From Zygnema cylindricum (lineage: Eukaryota > Streptophyta > Zygnematophyceae > Zygnematales > Zygnemataceae), in the NCBI GenBank assembly GCA_037447655.1, contig JBBHKE010000719.1, positions 170,463-234,462 on the forward strand: a DNA stretch of 64,000 bases, in the 5' to 3' direction. The notes below the pieces were generated by a model, which had not been told where the DNA came from, made no database searches, and worked only from the letters and a program-made list of their open reading frames with translations. How positions within the stretch are numbered: the stretch's first letter is position 1; the number at the start of each line of letters is the position of its first letter. Position numbers and translations under genes: made by a program. Below, in pieces: positions 32,355 to 43,719 of the stretch.

Positions 32355-33639
32355 TGTTGTTTTTGAAAAGTTAGTTTCGTGCGAACACGGCGTTTCGTGC
32401 GTACGCGATGTTTCGTGCGTACGCATTTACGTGATATACTGTGGAGGTTCGAAAGGATTTGCGGATTGGGGGAGTAAGTGTACGAGCAAAATTAAAGTGA
32501 CGTGTGAGTGGCGCGAACAAACATTTGAAAATGTACGGCGGATCGCGAAGCGATCCGATATGAAATATGAATTGTTTGAAACGTACGAAGTACAAATGAA
32601 GTGACGCGAAGAAGCGTACGAAAAACAGAATGCGACAAGCTAAAATATTACGTCGCACGTACAAAACAGTTTGCGACAGGCGCATTTATTGCAAACGACG
32701 TATATTCAGTACGGAAAAGATTTAGAAGGTACGGATTAATTTTCGGCAGTAGTTCGAGGTACACGTGGAGGGCGGACGGCGTCCGCCGATATTTTCAAGA
32801 GATCGTATTGTTTGATGACGTGTTATTAAGTGGACCGTACATATGCGATGTCGGTTCACTACGTGGACTTATCGACAAGTGACTAAGCAAGTTGTCACTT
32901 ATGACGCGGATTTGTGGATGCGTCGGTGTAAATATTTGGAGTAACATTATTTTGTCTTTTACATCATTATAAATTAGTGTTGATTATGATGTTTATATTT
33001 AAGTGATCATTTAGGGTTTTGATAGTTTAATTTGTGTGTGTACAATATCATACTTGTAGACAAGTGTACGCTTACGATTGCTTAACTCTCAGGTGTACGC
33101 TTACGATTAGTTTGATTTAGTGACAGTTACGTAATTTACTTTGGTTATTTTGACACTTAGTGATTCATTGACAGCTCACAAGTGTATATATAGGAAGGAG
33201 CTTTGTTAGAAATTAATCATCAATGCTGGTTAGTAAAGTGGGGACCGAAGATGTAGACTTTTAGGGTTGCCGATTAGGTCATGCATTTGAGTAATATGTT
33301 TATTGATATACTTTTGTTTATTTAATGTTTATGTGAGATTTGACTCTTTTTGTTATTATTTATTTATGTTATTTTATGTTGTTTTATATATGTTTGATAT
33401 GCATTGTTTATGCATTTGTCCTAGGGTTTGTTTATGTCGATTATTCCATCAAACCTTAGATGTTGTCATAGGGTTTATTTATGTTGATTATTCCATGAAA
33501 CCCTAAATGTTGTTTGTTGCGTCTGTGTACGCATATGGAGGATGCATTTCATATGATTGTTCGTCGACCTATTTTTGCTTAGCTTTTTGCATGATAGTTT
33601 GGTTTGCTTCTGCGGTCTATTTTAGACCAAAGAACAACA
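32355..33639 (+). repeat. 5' LTR of element H
   Basis: TGTTGTTTTTGAAAAG...GAACAACA. It begins with three tandem 18-bp units (32374-32427), is rich in GTAC and TACG motifs, and ends with a hairpin, GGTCTATTTTAGACC (33615-33629). Short frames inside it occur in both LTRs and show no known protein. Confidence 0.9.
32374..32427 (+). repeat. Three tandem 18-bp units in the H LTR
   Basis: The units start GTTTCGTGCG at 32374, 32392 and 32410. The second and third also contain the palindrome GCGTACGC or a close variant. The array is repeated at 34594-34647 in the other LTR. It could be an enhancer-like array (inference). Confidence 0.85.
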
Positions 33640-33653
33640 GGTTATGGGCCCAC
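33640..33653 (+). other. Primer-binding site of element H
   Basis: GGTTATGGGCCCAC abuts the LTR, as in the Copia elements, although H has no gag. Its presence without coding need shows that this block is kept as a primer site rather than only as gag codons. Confidence 0.85.
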
Positions 33654-34574
33654 ACCCCATCTATCATATGTTAGGTTAAGTCGATGTAGGTTTGTGTCAC
33701 ACGCATTGTAGCGGGTTAATTTTGTTCTTGCTGGTTGTATTGCAGTAATGGTGTCTGTGTACCCATGAGATCGGCCTTATCATAGTGTTGGTATGTGCCG
33801 AGTTTAATCTTGCATTGCCCCAAGGGTTAACTTAGTGACAGTGCCGAAATGTCTACCCTCAATGAAAATGATTAATTATGAGAAATGATATTTTATTTTT
33901 AGAAAATACATATTCGTTTGATGGAGAGATGTGGAAGGTGGAGATTCGACGTTTGGGGGAGAGAGATCCGGAAGGTGGAGTTGTGACATGTGGTGGAGAA
34001 ATCCAAATTTTGTGGATCGATGATTGTTGAAAATTGGATTTGTAATGTAGATTTTGAGTTGTTGGAAATTTTTGCGAAATGTAACATTATTGGAGCTTAA
34101 AATTGCGATAGAGAATGTAGATTTTATTTATTTTTATTTTTAATGTTTTATTTTGTGGGATTAAGTACGCGGGTTGCGAAATTTAGAAAATTTGGAAAGT
34201 TTCATTTTTGGAAATTGTTATGGTAGTTAGAGGAAAATGTGATAATTTTGTTGGAATTTTGTTTATTTTTTTTGGTAGAATTGATTTTCGGAAAATAGTT
34301 TATTATTTATGTATTTTTATGGGAAATTTTCGGATTAAGATATTGTTGAGAAAAGAGAAACTTTTGTTGTAATCGGAAAATGAAAATATATATTGTGTAT
34401 TATGATATTTGGAAAGATTTATAGAGGCAGCGGAAGCAGTGGTGTAGCGAAGGCAGATTCAAATGGAGGAGGCAGCTGAAGGTGACATTGGTGACAGCTG
34501 ATGATGTAGTTCCATGAAGTGTGACAGATGATGACGTGGCATCATGGATGCACGAAACTAAATTTTCGGGGGAG
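33654..34574 (+). other. Non-coding internal region of element H
   Basis: About 0.92 kb, AT-rich (especially 34080-34420), with no significant open frame on either strand and no match that I can see to gag or pol of the other elements. It ends in a purine tract. It presumably holds packaging signals. Confidence 0.7.
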
Positions 34575-35849
34575 TGTTGTTTTTGAAAAGTTAGTTTCGT
34601 GCGAACACGGCGTTTCGTGCGTACGCGATGTTTCGTGCGTACGCATTTACGTGATATACTGTGGAGGTTCGAAAGGATTTGCGGATTGGGGGAGTAAGTG
34701 TACGAGCAAAATTAAAGTGACGTGTGAGTGGCGCGAACAAACATTTGAAAATGTACGGCGGATCGCGAAGCGATCCGATATGAAATATGAATTGTTTGAA
34801 ACGTACGAAGTACAATTGAAGTGACGCGAAGAAGCGTACGAAAAACAGAATGCGACAAGCTAAAATATTACGTCGCACGTACAAAACAGTTTGCGACAGG
34901 CGCATTTATTGCAAACGACGTATATTCAGTACGGAAAAGATTTAGAAGGTACGGATTAATTTTCGGCAGTAGTTCGAGGTACACGTGGAGGGCGGACGGC
35001 GTCCGCCGATATTTTCAAGAGATCGTATTGTTTGATGACGTGTTATTAAGTGGACCGTACATATGCGATGTCGGTTCACTACGTGGACTTATCAACAAGT
35101 GACTAAGCAAGTTGTCACTTATGACGCGGATTTGTGGATGCGACGGTGTAAATATTTGGAGTAACATTGTTTTGTCTTTTACATCATTATAAATTAGTGT
35201 TGATTATGATGTTTATATTTAAGTGATCATTTAGGGTTTTGATAGTTTAATTTGTGTGTGTACAATATCATACTTGTAGACAAGTGTACGCTTACGATTG
35301 CTTGACTCTCAGGTGTACGATTACGATTAGTTTGATTTAGTGACAGTTACGTAATTTACTTTGGTTATTTTCACACTTAGTGATTCATTGACAGCTCACA
35401 AGTGTATATATAGGAATGAGCTTTGTTAGAAATTAATCATCAATACTGGTTAGTAAAGTGGGGACCGAAGATGTAGACTTTTAGGGTTGCCGATTAGGTC
35501 ATGCATTTGAGTAATATGTTTATTGATATACTTTTGTTTATTTAATGTTTATGTGAGATTGGACTCTTTTTGTTATTATTTATTTATGTTATTTTATGTT
35601 TGTTTGATATGCATTATTTATGCATTTGTCCTAGGGTTTGTTTATGTCGATTATTCCATCAAACCTTAGATGTTGTCATAGGGTTTATTTATGTTGATTA
35701 TTCCATGAAACCCTAAATGTTGTTTGTTGCGTCTGTGTACGCATATGGAGGATGCATTTCATATGATTGTTCATCGACCTATTTTTGCTTAGCTTTTTGC
35801 ATGATAGTTTGGTTTGCTTCTGCGGTCTATTTTAGACCAAAGAACAACA
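34575..35849 (+). repeat. 3' LTR of element H
   Basis: 1275 bp, about 99% identical to 32355-33639. The main difference is a 10-bp deletion near 35600. Confidence 0.9.
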
Positions 35850-36718
35850 AGGGACACTAGGACAGCAAGAGCCGAACCTTTTTTCGAATGATACAATTAA
35901 TTTCATGGCTTAAACAGCTTCAGGACACACCAGTGGGGTACGTCTTAGAAAATGTCCACCCAGGAGATGATAAACGAAAACATGTGGCCAATAACTGGTA
36001 TCACATTACACTGATTTTAGGGGCTCCATTAGTTTTTGATGCAGCACAAATAGGATCCGCAGCTCACCGAGTCAGAGCTTATTGGACCAATTTGATCCCT
36101 TTTTCGGTCCTCAAGCAAATCTTGCAGAGGCAAGAACTAAATCCCCAAATTACTCTGCAACAAATTCTCGGGAAAGAGAGGATGGCCACCCCGGTGACAA
36201 AGGCTGATCGTTCCCTGTTCTTCCGATGCAACAAGCCACGGTCTCCAAGGCGAGCAATTCCAACCATGGTTTCCTTTCCCAACAGCCACGCATATCCAAA
36301 AGGTGCAGCAGATATGATATTTGATACGAAAATCGAAACCTGGACAACACCAACTATTGAGGAACGAGAACTGGCCATGGGATTCCAACCTTCCACAACG
36401 GGCCCACCAGGTATTTCAGACCTCCAGAGGTGCAGCCTAATCAGACAGAGCATTGATTTGAATGCAGTCACATGGGTTATGCAGCATTCTCTTCCCTTTT
36501 CTAATCTTCAGTCTCCGCAGTTTCGGATTAGCTACCTTCAAGCTCCAAAGTTGTTAGCCATGCGGGCCACTTTGCAACTTGAGGGGGGGAGAGAGGAAAT
36601 AAGAAGAACCTTGCAATCCAAAATTTCACAGGATCCAAGAGTTCCCAAAATGGGGGGGAAAGGAGGCTTAAAAGGGGATAGCTTAGCGGAAGTTGTCAAC
36701 AGTAGAGTCCTAGCATAA
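35850..36718 (+). pseudogene. DNMT-Gypsy D1: methyltransferase motifs VI to X
   Basis: This is the C-terminal part of the cytosine-5 methyltransferase. After H the frame hits a TAG at 35858-35860, then is open from 35888 to 36718 (276 codons). Numbering from 35888: motif VI YVLENVHPGDD at 18-28 (Glu-Asn-Val), motif VIII with FDAAQIGSAAHRVRAYW at 50-66 (arginine-rich signature), a variable target-recognition-like region at about 95-150, then TPTIEERELAMGF at 154-166 and IRQSIDLNAVTWVM at 185-197, corresponding to motifs IX-X. The order I-IV-VI-VIII-IX-X is canonical and not the rearranged order of plant DRM enzymes. A basic tail (170-276) leads toward RT. It lies between protease and RT, which makes it an internal Pol domain. 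Confidence 0.85.
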
Positions 36719-38452
36719 GGGGAAGGAGTAGACCCACAGGTAGGACTAGATTTCGATATTAGCCGCTGGGGCTGACCACCGGAAGCATGGGCAGCAGTAG
36801 AACCAGGGGAGATGGATTGGACTTTAGGGGAGCAGCTAGACACTCAACAGAAGGCCCAGCTCTCGGAACTATAAGAAAGGAACAAACTGGTGTTTTCCTG
36901 GTCTTACACCGATGTTGGCATCTATAAGCGGATCCCTTTTAGAATCGACTTGATAGACGAGACGGCAACTGTTTGGCAGAAGCAGTACCCTTTCAGCTTC
37001 AAAGAAAAAGAATTCATCACAGCTAAAGTCCAAACCTTGGTGGAAGCCAGACTGGTTTAGGAGAGTACAGGACTCTACGGTTTCGCATCCCCGACAGTTC
37101 TTCCTCCTAAGGAGGATGCGTCGAAAAAACTGTAGACTTCCGGATGTGTGGAGACTATCGTATGCTAAACGCCGCAACCATTTCTGATAGGTATCCGATG
37201 CCAACCCTGCAAAAGATTTTTGACTCTCTTGTTGGGGCCACGATATACTCCACTCTAGACATGAAGGATGGGTTCCACCAAATTGCGATGGAACCAAAGC
37301 ACCGGGAGAGGACAACATTTTGGGTTGGGTCCATGTTGTATGAGTGGCTATACATGCCATTCAGGATAAAGAATGCACCAGTAAAATTTCAACGAGCAAT
37401 GGACGAAGCCCTCCGAGGAATCGACTGTGCCCGGTGTAATATAGATGACGTGATTATCTTCTCTAAGACCTTCGAGGAACACTTAGAGCACATAGAGATT
37501 GTTCTCCAGGCCCTCCAAGCGGCAGGCTTGAAATGTCACCCGGGCAAAGGCATTTTTGGAGTACAAAAAATCATTTACCTTGGTCACGAAGTAACTCGCG
37601 GGATAGTGGGCCCCCATATGGTCAACGTAGCAGCCCTTAACGCCCTTCCACCACTGCAAGACATCTCTGCCCGCTGCACCTTTCTGGGCCTGGCTAACTA
37701 CTATCGAAGATTTATCCCCGTGTTCAGCAGTTATGCCCAACCTCTAAATCAGTAATTTCGGAAGGACCAAGAGTTGAAGTGGGCCGAAGAACAACAGATC
37801 TCCTTCTAGTTCTTGAAGGATGCGCTCAAGCAGCACCACGTGCTCCAGATGCCTGATCACCACAAACATTTCCTCTTTTTACTAATTGGAGCAGGTTTGG
37901 ATTGGGGGCAACTTTGGCCCAAATTGATGACGACGGGGCTGAGTATGTCGTGGCTTACGCGAGGCGGAGCAACAACAAAGGTGAGGGAAATTACAGCAGT
38001 TAGCATGGAGAGCTTCTCGCGGCGGTTTAGGCCATTTAGCATTTCCGGCCCTATCTATATAGAATACGCTTCACCCACATTACGAATCATCAATCTCTCA
38101 AATGGATCATCGAACATAGTAAGTTGACCGGCAAACTTGCTAGATGGGTTTTGATCTTGCAGGAATACGATTTGAGTATTGTCCACCGGGCAGGGGAAAT
38201 CAACGGAAATGCCGACACACTTAGCAAAAGTCCAGACCCCTCAACTCTGGATTCTACGAGGGCTCGGCACGATGAGGACCCCGAGATTAGTCTGGGAATT
38301 ATTCGAGCCTCCTCCGCCTTCATATGGCTTCCCCGATCTGGGGGGGAGCTGTCAACCTTTGCTGCAGACATGGAGGGGCAAGCACCAATAGGGGCCGAAA
38401 GAAAGGATATTTGGAATGATCCTGATTCCCTTCGATCTATCCAGCAAAATTA
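36719..38452 (+). pseudogene. DNMT-Gypsy D1: reverse transcriptase and RNase H
   Basis: Gypsy-type RT begins at about 36900 (RIDLIDETATVWQKQYPF, then FASPTVLPPKED) with stops and a frameshift near 37130. It is open at 37144-37755: CGDYRMLNAATISDRYPMP, YSTLDMKDGFHQIAM, FRIKNAPVKFQRAMDEAL, active site NIDDVIIFS (IDD at 37441-37449) and the connection LGLANYYRRFIPVF. RNase H follows in broken frames: FLKDALKQHH, a GLGATLAQIDDDGAEYVVAY block, HITNHQSLKW (Asn where Asp is usual) and IVHRAGEINGNADTLSK. The polymerase catalytic pair is intact. Frame breaks are at about 37755, 37808, 37895 and 38010. Confidence 0.85.
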
Positions 38453-39720
38453 ACCTCTTCCCCACTTAGCTGGAGTGGAATTGTCCCGTGTTCAAAACTG
38501 GATGGCGCGCTATGATTGGGACCGGGGCATCCTTCTCCGAAAATTGGCGGATGGGACAAGGAAAGTGGTTCCCCCACCCGCCTATCGAGAAACTTTAATC
38601 ACACGCCTCCATAAGCAATGTGGGCACTTCGGGCAGAAAAGGACCACCTCTCTTGTCACAAGATCTTATTCGTGGCACGGGTTGGGAACCCAAGTCAACC
38701 AAATTGTACAAACATGCTCCTCCTGCGATCAATTTAAAGCCGCTTTTGACAAAAAGGGAGGAACAAAGCTTCATTCCCTTCCCATCCGGGGGATGTTTTA
38801 CCGATAGTCTCTTGATCTATTGGGGCCTCTTCCAAACAACAAACGGGGGAACCGCTTCGTGCTCGTTATGATAGAACATTTTTCAAAATAGATAGAGTTT
38901 GTGGTTCTTCCCCAGAAGGAGTCCAAGTCGATTGCCGATGCCTTCTTGCAGAGAGTGTTGTCGCAATTCGGGGCTTTAGCAGAGGTTCTTACTGACCAAG
39001 GTTCGGAATTCGCTGGAGAGTTTTCAAACCTTTTGCAGATGTGTCTCATCGACCATCGGCTAACCAGTCGTGACCATCCACAAGCCGACGGTTTGGACGA
39101 AAGGTGCGTTCAAGCAGTCAATACGAAAATATGCAGTGGAAAAGGATTTGGGAGAGTGGGACAAAAGGGTGCCTTGGATTGCCATGGGATACAGGTTCAG
39201 TCCGCAAGCTTCCATCCACTCCTATAGCCCTTACTTCATTCTATTTGGAAGACATCCTATCCTACCCGGCGTTGCTTTAGCCCAAGCAGTGGTCCTTCGG
39301 AAATGGATAACCAAGCGACAGTCGAAAAACTGATCGCCGACATAGCCAAAGTATTCCACCGAGAGATCCCTCTCGCCATGGGGAATTTCAAGCGGCTCAA
39401 CACCGAGATTAGCTGTGGTATTCTCAGCGCAGAAGCGGGAATTACGTACCCCGGCAACGGCGATTCATGCCCGGGGACTTTGTGCATAGGATGCAACAGA
39501 AAAAGGACACGCTGGATATTTCAGCCGGGAGAGTGATTCTGAGAGTGGTGGAAGTTTCTAACAAATGAGTTATTACCTTGGAGGGGAACGATGGCCGGAG
39601 AATTAAAGAGAATCAAATAAATGTCACCCCTTGCCATCTTCGAGGATTGGAAGACGAACCCACTTTTCACCTAACCTACTTCACCGACCCTCCGCCTTGT
39701 TCCTCCACCTACACTATGTC
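38453..39720 (+). pseudogene. DNMT-Gypsy D1: integrase
   Basis: The order is an HHCC zinc finger (RLHKQCGHFG ... CSSCDQFK, about 38605-38740); a core with Asp in LDLLGPLP (about 38812), Asp in LTDQGSEFAGEF (38995) and Glu in DGLDERCVQAV (about 39100); then WIAMGYRFSPQASIHSYSP and FGRHPILPG in a shifted frame (39115-39300); then a C-terminal part with PGDFVHRMQQKKDTL and INVTPCHLRGLEDEP. Stops occur at 38805, 38889 and 39566. No chromodomain is seen, unlike E. It ends about 170 bp before a purine tract and the LTR-like segment. Confidence 0.83.
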
Positions 39721-39885
39721 CTCCTAGCGGAACAGCGTCTTGGTGTGCGATCAATACAGCCAGTGTTCGCATCCCTCCTGCCTGCCCTCTTCCTGGTAGC
39801 CATGCCCTCCACCCTTGGTCACGTGGTTCTGCAGGAATTGGGAGTTCAGCGGGTAAATCTTTCTTTTTCTTAGTCTGGATTGACT

Positions 39886-39899
39886 AAGAGGGGGGGAAA
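39886..39899 (+). other. Polypurine tract of DNMT-Gypsy D1
   Basis: AAGAGGGGGGGAAA lies just before TGGGATCTCA, the proposed LTR start. It is placed as expected for a plus-strand primer. Confidence 0.6.
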
Positions 39900-39900
39900 T

Positions 39901-41169
39901 TGGGATCTCAGCCCGATGACCACGGAACCTAACCCTTTTCTCCCGACTGGAGGGGAAAAGGTAAGGGGGGAAGGGGTATCTTTTTCACCTTCCCATGCAT
40001 TCATTTCCATTTCCTGTCCGACTATCTCCTATGCTTGCATGCATGTCTACGCAAGGGATGGTTGTCAAGCTCATGTGCTTTACAGGCACACCTCAATATC
40101 ACCAAGGATTTCAGGGACCTTTTTAACCTGTACGGTCATCACTGTAGCGAGGAAGGAGTGCACCCAGCCATACCAGATTGTTGGATTTTCCCAACAGGCG
40201 GAACGCACTTTGTTTCGCGCCTAACGGAGGCCGAACAACCAAGTTATACCGTCTCAAAATTACCATCCGCTTACATGGAACCATTTGCCACCAGCCCCCG
40301 TGGGGGGTACATTGTGGATTGCCACGTAACTTTCCGGATTTGCATCTAGATTTTGCTGTTAGCCATCAGTAGGAATTCAGATCACGCTCGGCTGACTTTT
40401 GGTCCATTAATTACATTAGGACAAAGTCTGGCAAGTTAGTGTCCTTTTCACGACTTTGTCTTATAATAGTGGAACAAATAATTACTTCTGGCCGCCGATC
40501 TAGCCGCCTTCCGAAGCAGAACTTTTTGCCCCGAGTGTAGTACGGATTATTTTGTCTTATGTCAGTTCAATTACATTTTCTTGCCGCTCATCGGTTAATA
40601 GCGTAGCTTTGACTTTTCGACCTACAATTTGACAAACTTTGATGTATAAGGCACTTGGGGTCGAAGGAGACAGGTTGCTTTTCAGTACTATCTCCTGTGA
40701 AAACCCTCAGAAATTCCAACAAACCTTCTTTTGGAGAATCTTTGTTATGTTTTCACTCTATTGCCATCTTGGTTTTGGATCTGTCTTTTGTGGGAATCAA
40801 AGTCCGGGCGGGTAGTTGGCACTATCTGCTTTATGGGTGATTTTTGGACTTTTTGCTGTTTGAAACCGAGAAGAGTCTTGTCGGTTCCGAGTTGCGGACA
40901 CCGGAGGTTGAAAGAGCACCATACCTATTTACGATACTATCGGGATAGGGATCTCTTTTCTCTCGTTGTCATCGTTTATTGTTGGGGTGTGTTAAGCTTG
41001 CTTCGCTATATTTCACATTCTCTTTCTTTTATTCTCTTTTTTGGGGCAAGGTGATATTGTTAAATTTGGAAAGCCTATCCTATTACCTATATATTTCTAC
41101 GTGGTAGTGCATTTGTGTCTTCATCTGTAGTTCATTTTGCTTTGGAGTGACCATCTCGGAGTAAACTCA
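39901..41169 (+). repeat. LTR-like segment between D1 and D2
   Basis: This 1269-bp non-coding segment starts TG after a purine tract and ends CA at 41168-41169. D1 integrase ends before it and D2 gag begins after it. A possible primer site (TGGTTCAGGACAGTGGG) starts at 41177. No second copy is in the window, so the ends are provisional. Confidence 0.55.
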
Positions 41170-41179
41170 AACCCCCTGG

Positions 41180-42659
41180 TTCAGGACAGTGGGTTTTGAG
41201 GGAACAAGTGCGATCGACTTCCCGTAGAGGAAGCACAAAAGGACTTTCCCTTCCGCCCTGCCGAAGGGCTATGGCGATCAAAACTGACCAATCGGGAGGT
41301 TCCGGGTACGGGACCAGAAGATTTTGCCGAGGGATGGTGGCGGACCAGACCTAATGATCCCGAAATTTCGGGGATGGGGATAGCGGATCTTACCAAAGTA
41401 GTCAAAAAGGCTAAGGAACTAGTGGAAGTTCTAAAATCCCAGGGCTAAGCTACGGTGGGGACCGGACCCGTCACGGTAGATTGGGAAGCCTTAGAGGTAG
41501 AAAGGCGAAAGTTATGGGAACAATAATTGAAACTTATTCGGGAAGCTAGGCGTAGATCTAGTGGGATTCTGAGCGGTCAGATTCCTCCTGGCCAAATACA
41601 GAGCCGCATCTCGAAGCGCCAGCTCAGGGGACTTCTCCTCTTGCAAGCACTCAGCTCGAAGTTCCTTCCTCGGAAATCAGCCGAGAGCCTCCTCTTCATC
41701 GGAAAGGGGGGGAAAACATTGAACCTAACATGAAGGGTTTGGGTGCAAATTTACCTCCTGAGTCTGCTCCTCTTCCCCGGGAAGAGCCTACCTTTGTCTC
41801 GGTGGAGGTTGCTTCCGCAATGGAGGCTTTGGTGGAGTTACCACCAGACAAGAGGATTCACATTCCCTTGAGGCCGTTAATACCCCCTTCACCATCTCTC
41901 CTAGTATCCCCCGATCTCCAATCTTCTCCTCCACCTCCATCTTCTCACTCCCCATGTCCTACACTAGAGCCCCGGGACGCTCCCGCCTCCTCTCCCTCTT
42001 CATCCTTTTCTCCCGCTACACCAGCCTGTGGGTCACCGGATCCGCCTGTCCTACCCTACAAACACGACGTCCCAGCTTACTCACCTCCTCACAGGCATTC
42101 CCCTTCCACCAGTTCCGGAATTCCACCTCCCGAGACCTCCAGAAGGCAAACCCGGAAACAGACGCCTTATCCAACCGGGCCCCAGCAGTCTTCGTCTCTG
42201 TCTCCGTCCCCACCCATTCCCCAAGGACCTCTTTTCAACCGACCTCGCCCCCACATCCCATCGATGGAGCAAGTTCTCACAGAGGAACAATACTCTCCTA
42301 GATATAGAGGAATAGTTGGGAACATCCTTCCTCCAACCATATTTTTAAGCGCTGGTACTTCCTTTGTGGGAGGGGGGTCCACACCTCTCAGGGCAGCACC
42401 TTCTACCGGAGGAGGACACGGTTCCGGTCCCAAGGAAGAGGATACGGGAGTCATCTCACGGGCTCAGTTTGTCAGCCCCACCAGGCCTTCCTCTTCCCAT
42501 TTCACCAATCCTGCAGAGGGAAAAAAATGAAATGGGGGATATCCGGATCTTTACAGGAAATAGCTCGGGGATCGCATTTTCGGATTTCGAGTTGTAATGG
42601 AAATCTTTCACACAAGCCGAAATCAATAAGTACCAGGGAGGAGCCATTCTCGATGACTT
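41180..42659 (+). pseudogene. DNMT-Gypsy D2: Gag N-terminal region
   Basis: The first part (41250-41730) reads in broken frames and includes a basic, arginine-rich patch and LTKVVKKAKELVEVL. From 41730 to 42530 the frame is open for 266 codons with a strongly proline/serine-rich, presumably disordered region (residues about 45-190). The frame then shifts near 42530 to DIRIFTGNSSGIAFSDFEL, a TAA and WKSFTQAEINKY, the start of the capsid domain, which continues beyond Copia I at 49111. The join across I is in register, which shows that this region belongs to D2 Gag and not to D1. Confidence 0.65.
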
Positions 42660-43706
42660 TGAAACTCTGAGACCTCCATAAGTCCTCAGAGTGGACAGCT
42701 TCCAAGAAGCCTCTAGGATAACCCTGACCCCTTAGTGTTTCTGCAAAAATAACTGCCACCCTGACAGACAAAAACCCTAACCAACTTCACCCCTGTGAAG
42801 ACAAGACTCCCCTGAGTCGATAGCAAAAAGAATCTTTGAATTTGCTCCCCTGAGCAGTAAGTTATGGAGGGTCAAAGTTGACCTTTTGTACAGAAGCTCT
42901 CTGGGAGAGAGGGTCCTATCTCCTAATTTTTCTAAGTCCTATCTCTCTCACAGACTCTATCTACTAATGTACGGAACCAATCAGAATTGAGTTCCGTACG
43001 CAAAAGTACAGCTGCCGGTGTACTTTAGGTACGGACATTGTACGACAAGGCCTAAATGTCGACACATGTCATATCCGGATTCGATGCCATAATCTCCTGG
43101 GATTCCACGATCCAACGAAATTTCGCCACGCGTCATCCGATGTGGCGATGGCCACAAACCGCCGAAAATTTCCTCCGCGATCTCGGCGCTAATTGCGCCG
43201 TCGGATTAGAATCTAATTTAATCGTAGCCGTAATAAATACATGTGCGGTATTTGTTTCATTTACGAAACAAATGCGCGGTATTGATTTATAGTCCGTACC
43301 GTAATCCGTCCATTATATATTACCGGATCTATGTATCCCGTAATCTATTATAGTTAAATGAATAATCGTACATATACATATTTAAATAACTATCAAACTA
43401 TATACTACGTATCATGACTCCTAAACTTAACGGCTAAGGCTACCGGCTACTCCCTATCTGCCGGCCGGTAGGTACAAGGATCAATTCCTGCCGGCGGCAC
43501 ATATCTTTTAAATAAATAAACCCGAACTAATAGAAATTTCCCGTAAACCTCAGGATAGCCTAGGTAGCCATGGCTCTAGCTTCCTCTCCGATTTCTCAGT
43601 GACTGCGACAAGTTTGAGAGTTAGAGAGAGAAGTTAGAGGTAGACTGCCTCGGCTTCTTTCTTTCTATTCAGACCTAGAAAATACTTAAAACCATTAATT
43701 TCTACA
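42660..43706 (-). repeat. 3' LTR of Copia I
   Basis: 1047 bp, next to the polypurine tract at 43707-43714 (minus strand AAGGGGAG). It is closely similar to the B and K LTRs. Confidence 0.93.
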
Positions 43707-43719
43707 CTCCCCTTATTTT

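Larger units (their letters stand above)
32355..35849 (+). mobile_element. Non-autonomous LTR retrotransposon H (LARD-like)
   Basis: LTRs of 1285 bp (32355-33639) and 1275 bp (34575-35849) flank only 935 bp of internal DNA. Target duplication AGGGA is at 32350-32354 and 35850-35854. A Copia-type primer site and a purine tract (GGGGGAG, 34568-34574) are present, but no gag or pol. About 13 differences between LTRs, including a 10-bp deletion, indicate recent insertion. It must have been moved by another element's proteins. Confidence 0.9.

Noticed and set aside
32338-35102. Short open frames repeated in both H LTRs (about 88-104 codons on both strands)
   Set aside because: They are duplicated because the LTR is duplicated, appear on both strands, and match no known domain. 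Treated as non-coding LTR sequence.
39900-41170. Frames between D1 integrase and D2 gag, considered as an env-like gene
   Set aside because: Short, overlapping, no signal peptide or membrane segment, and the segment has LTR-like ends and a purine tract before it.
41730-42530. Proline-rich 266-codon frame considered as an independent host gene
   Set aside because: It runs, through a frameshift, into capsid codons that continue in register beyond Copia I, so it is D2 Gag.
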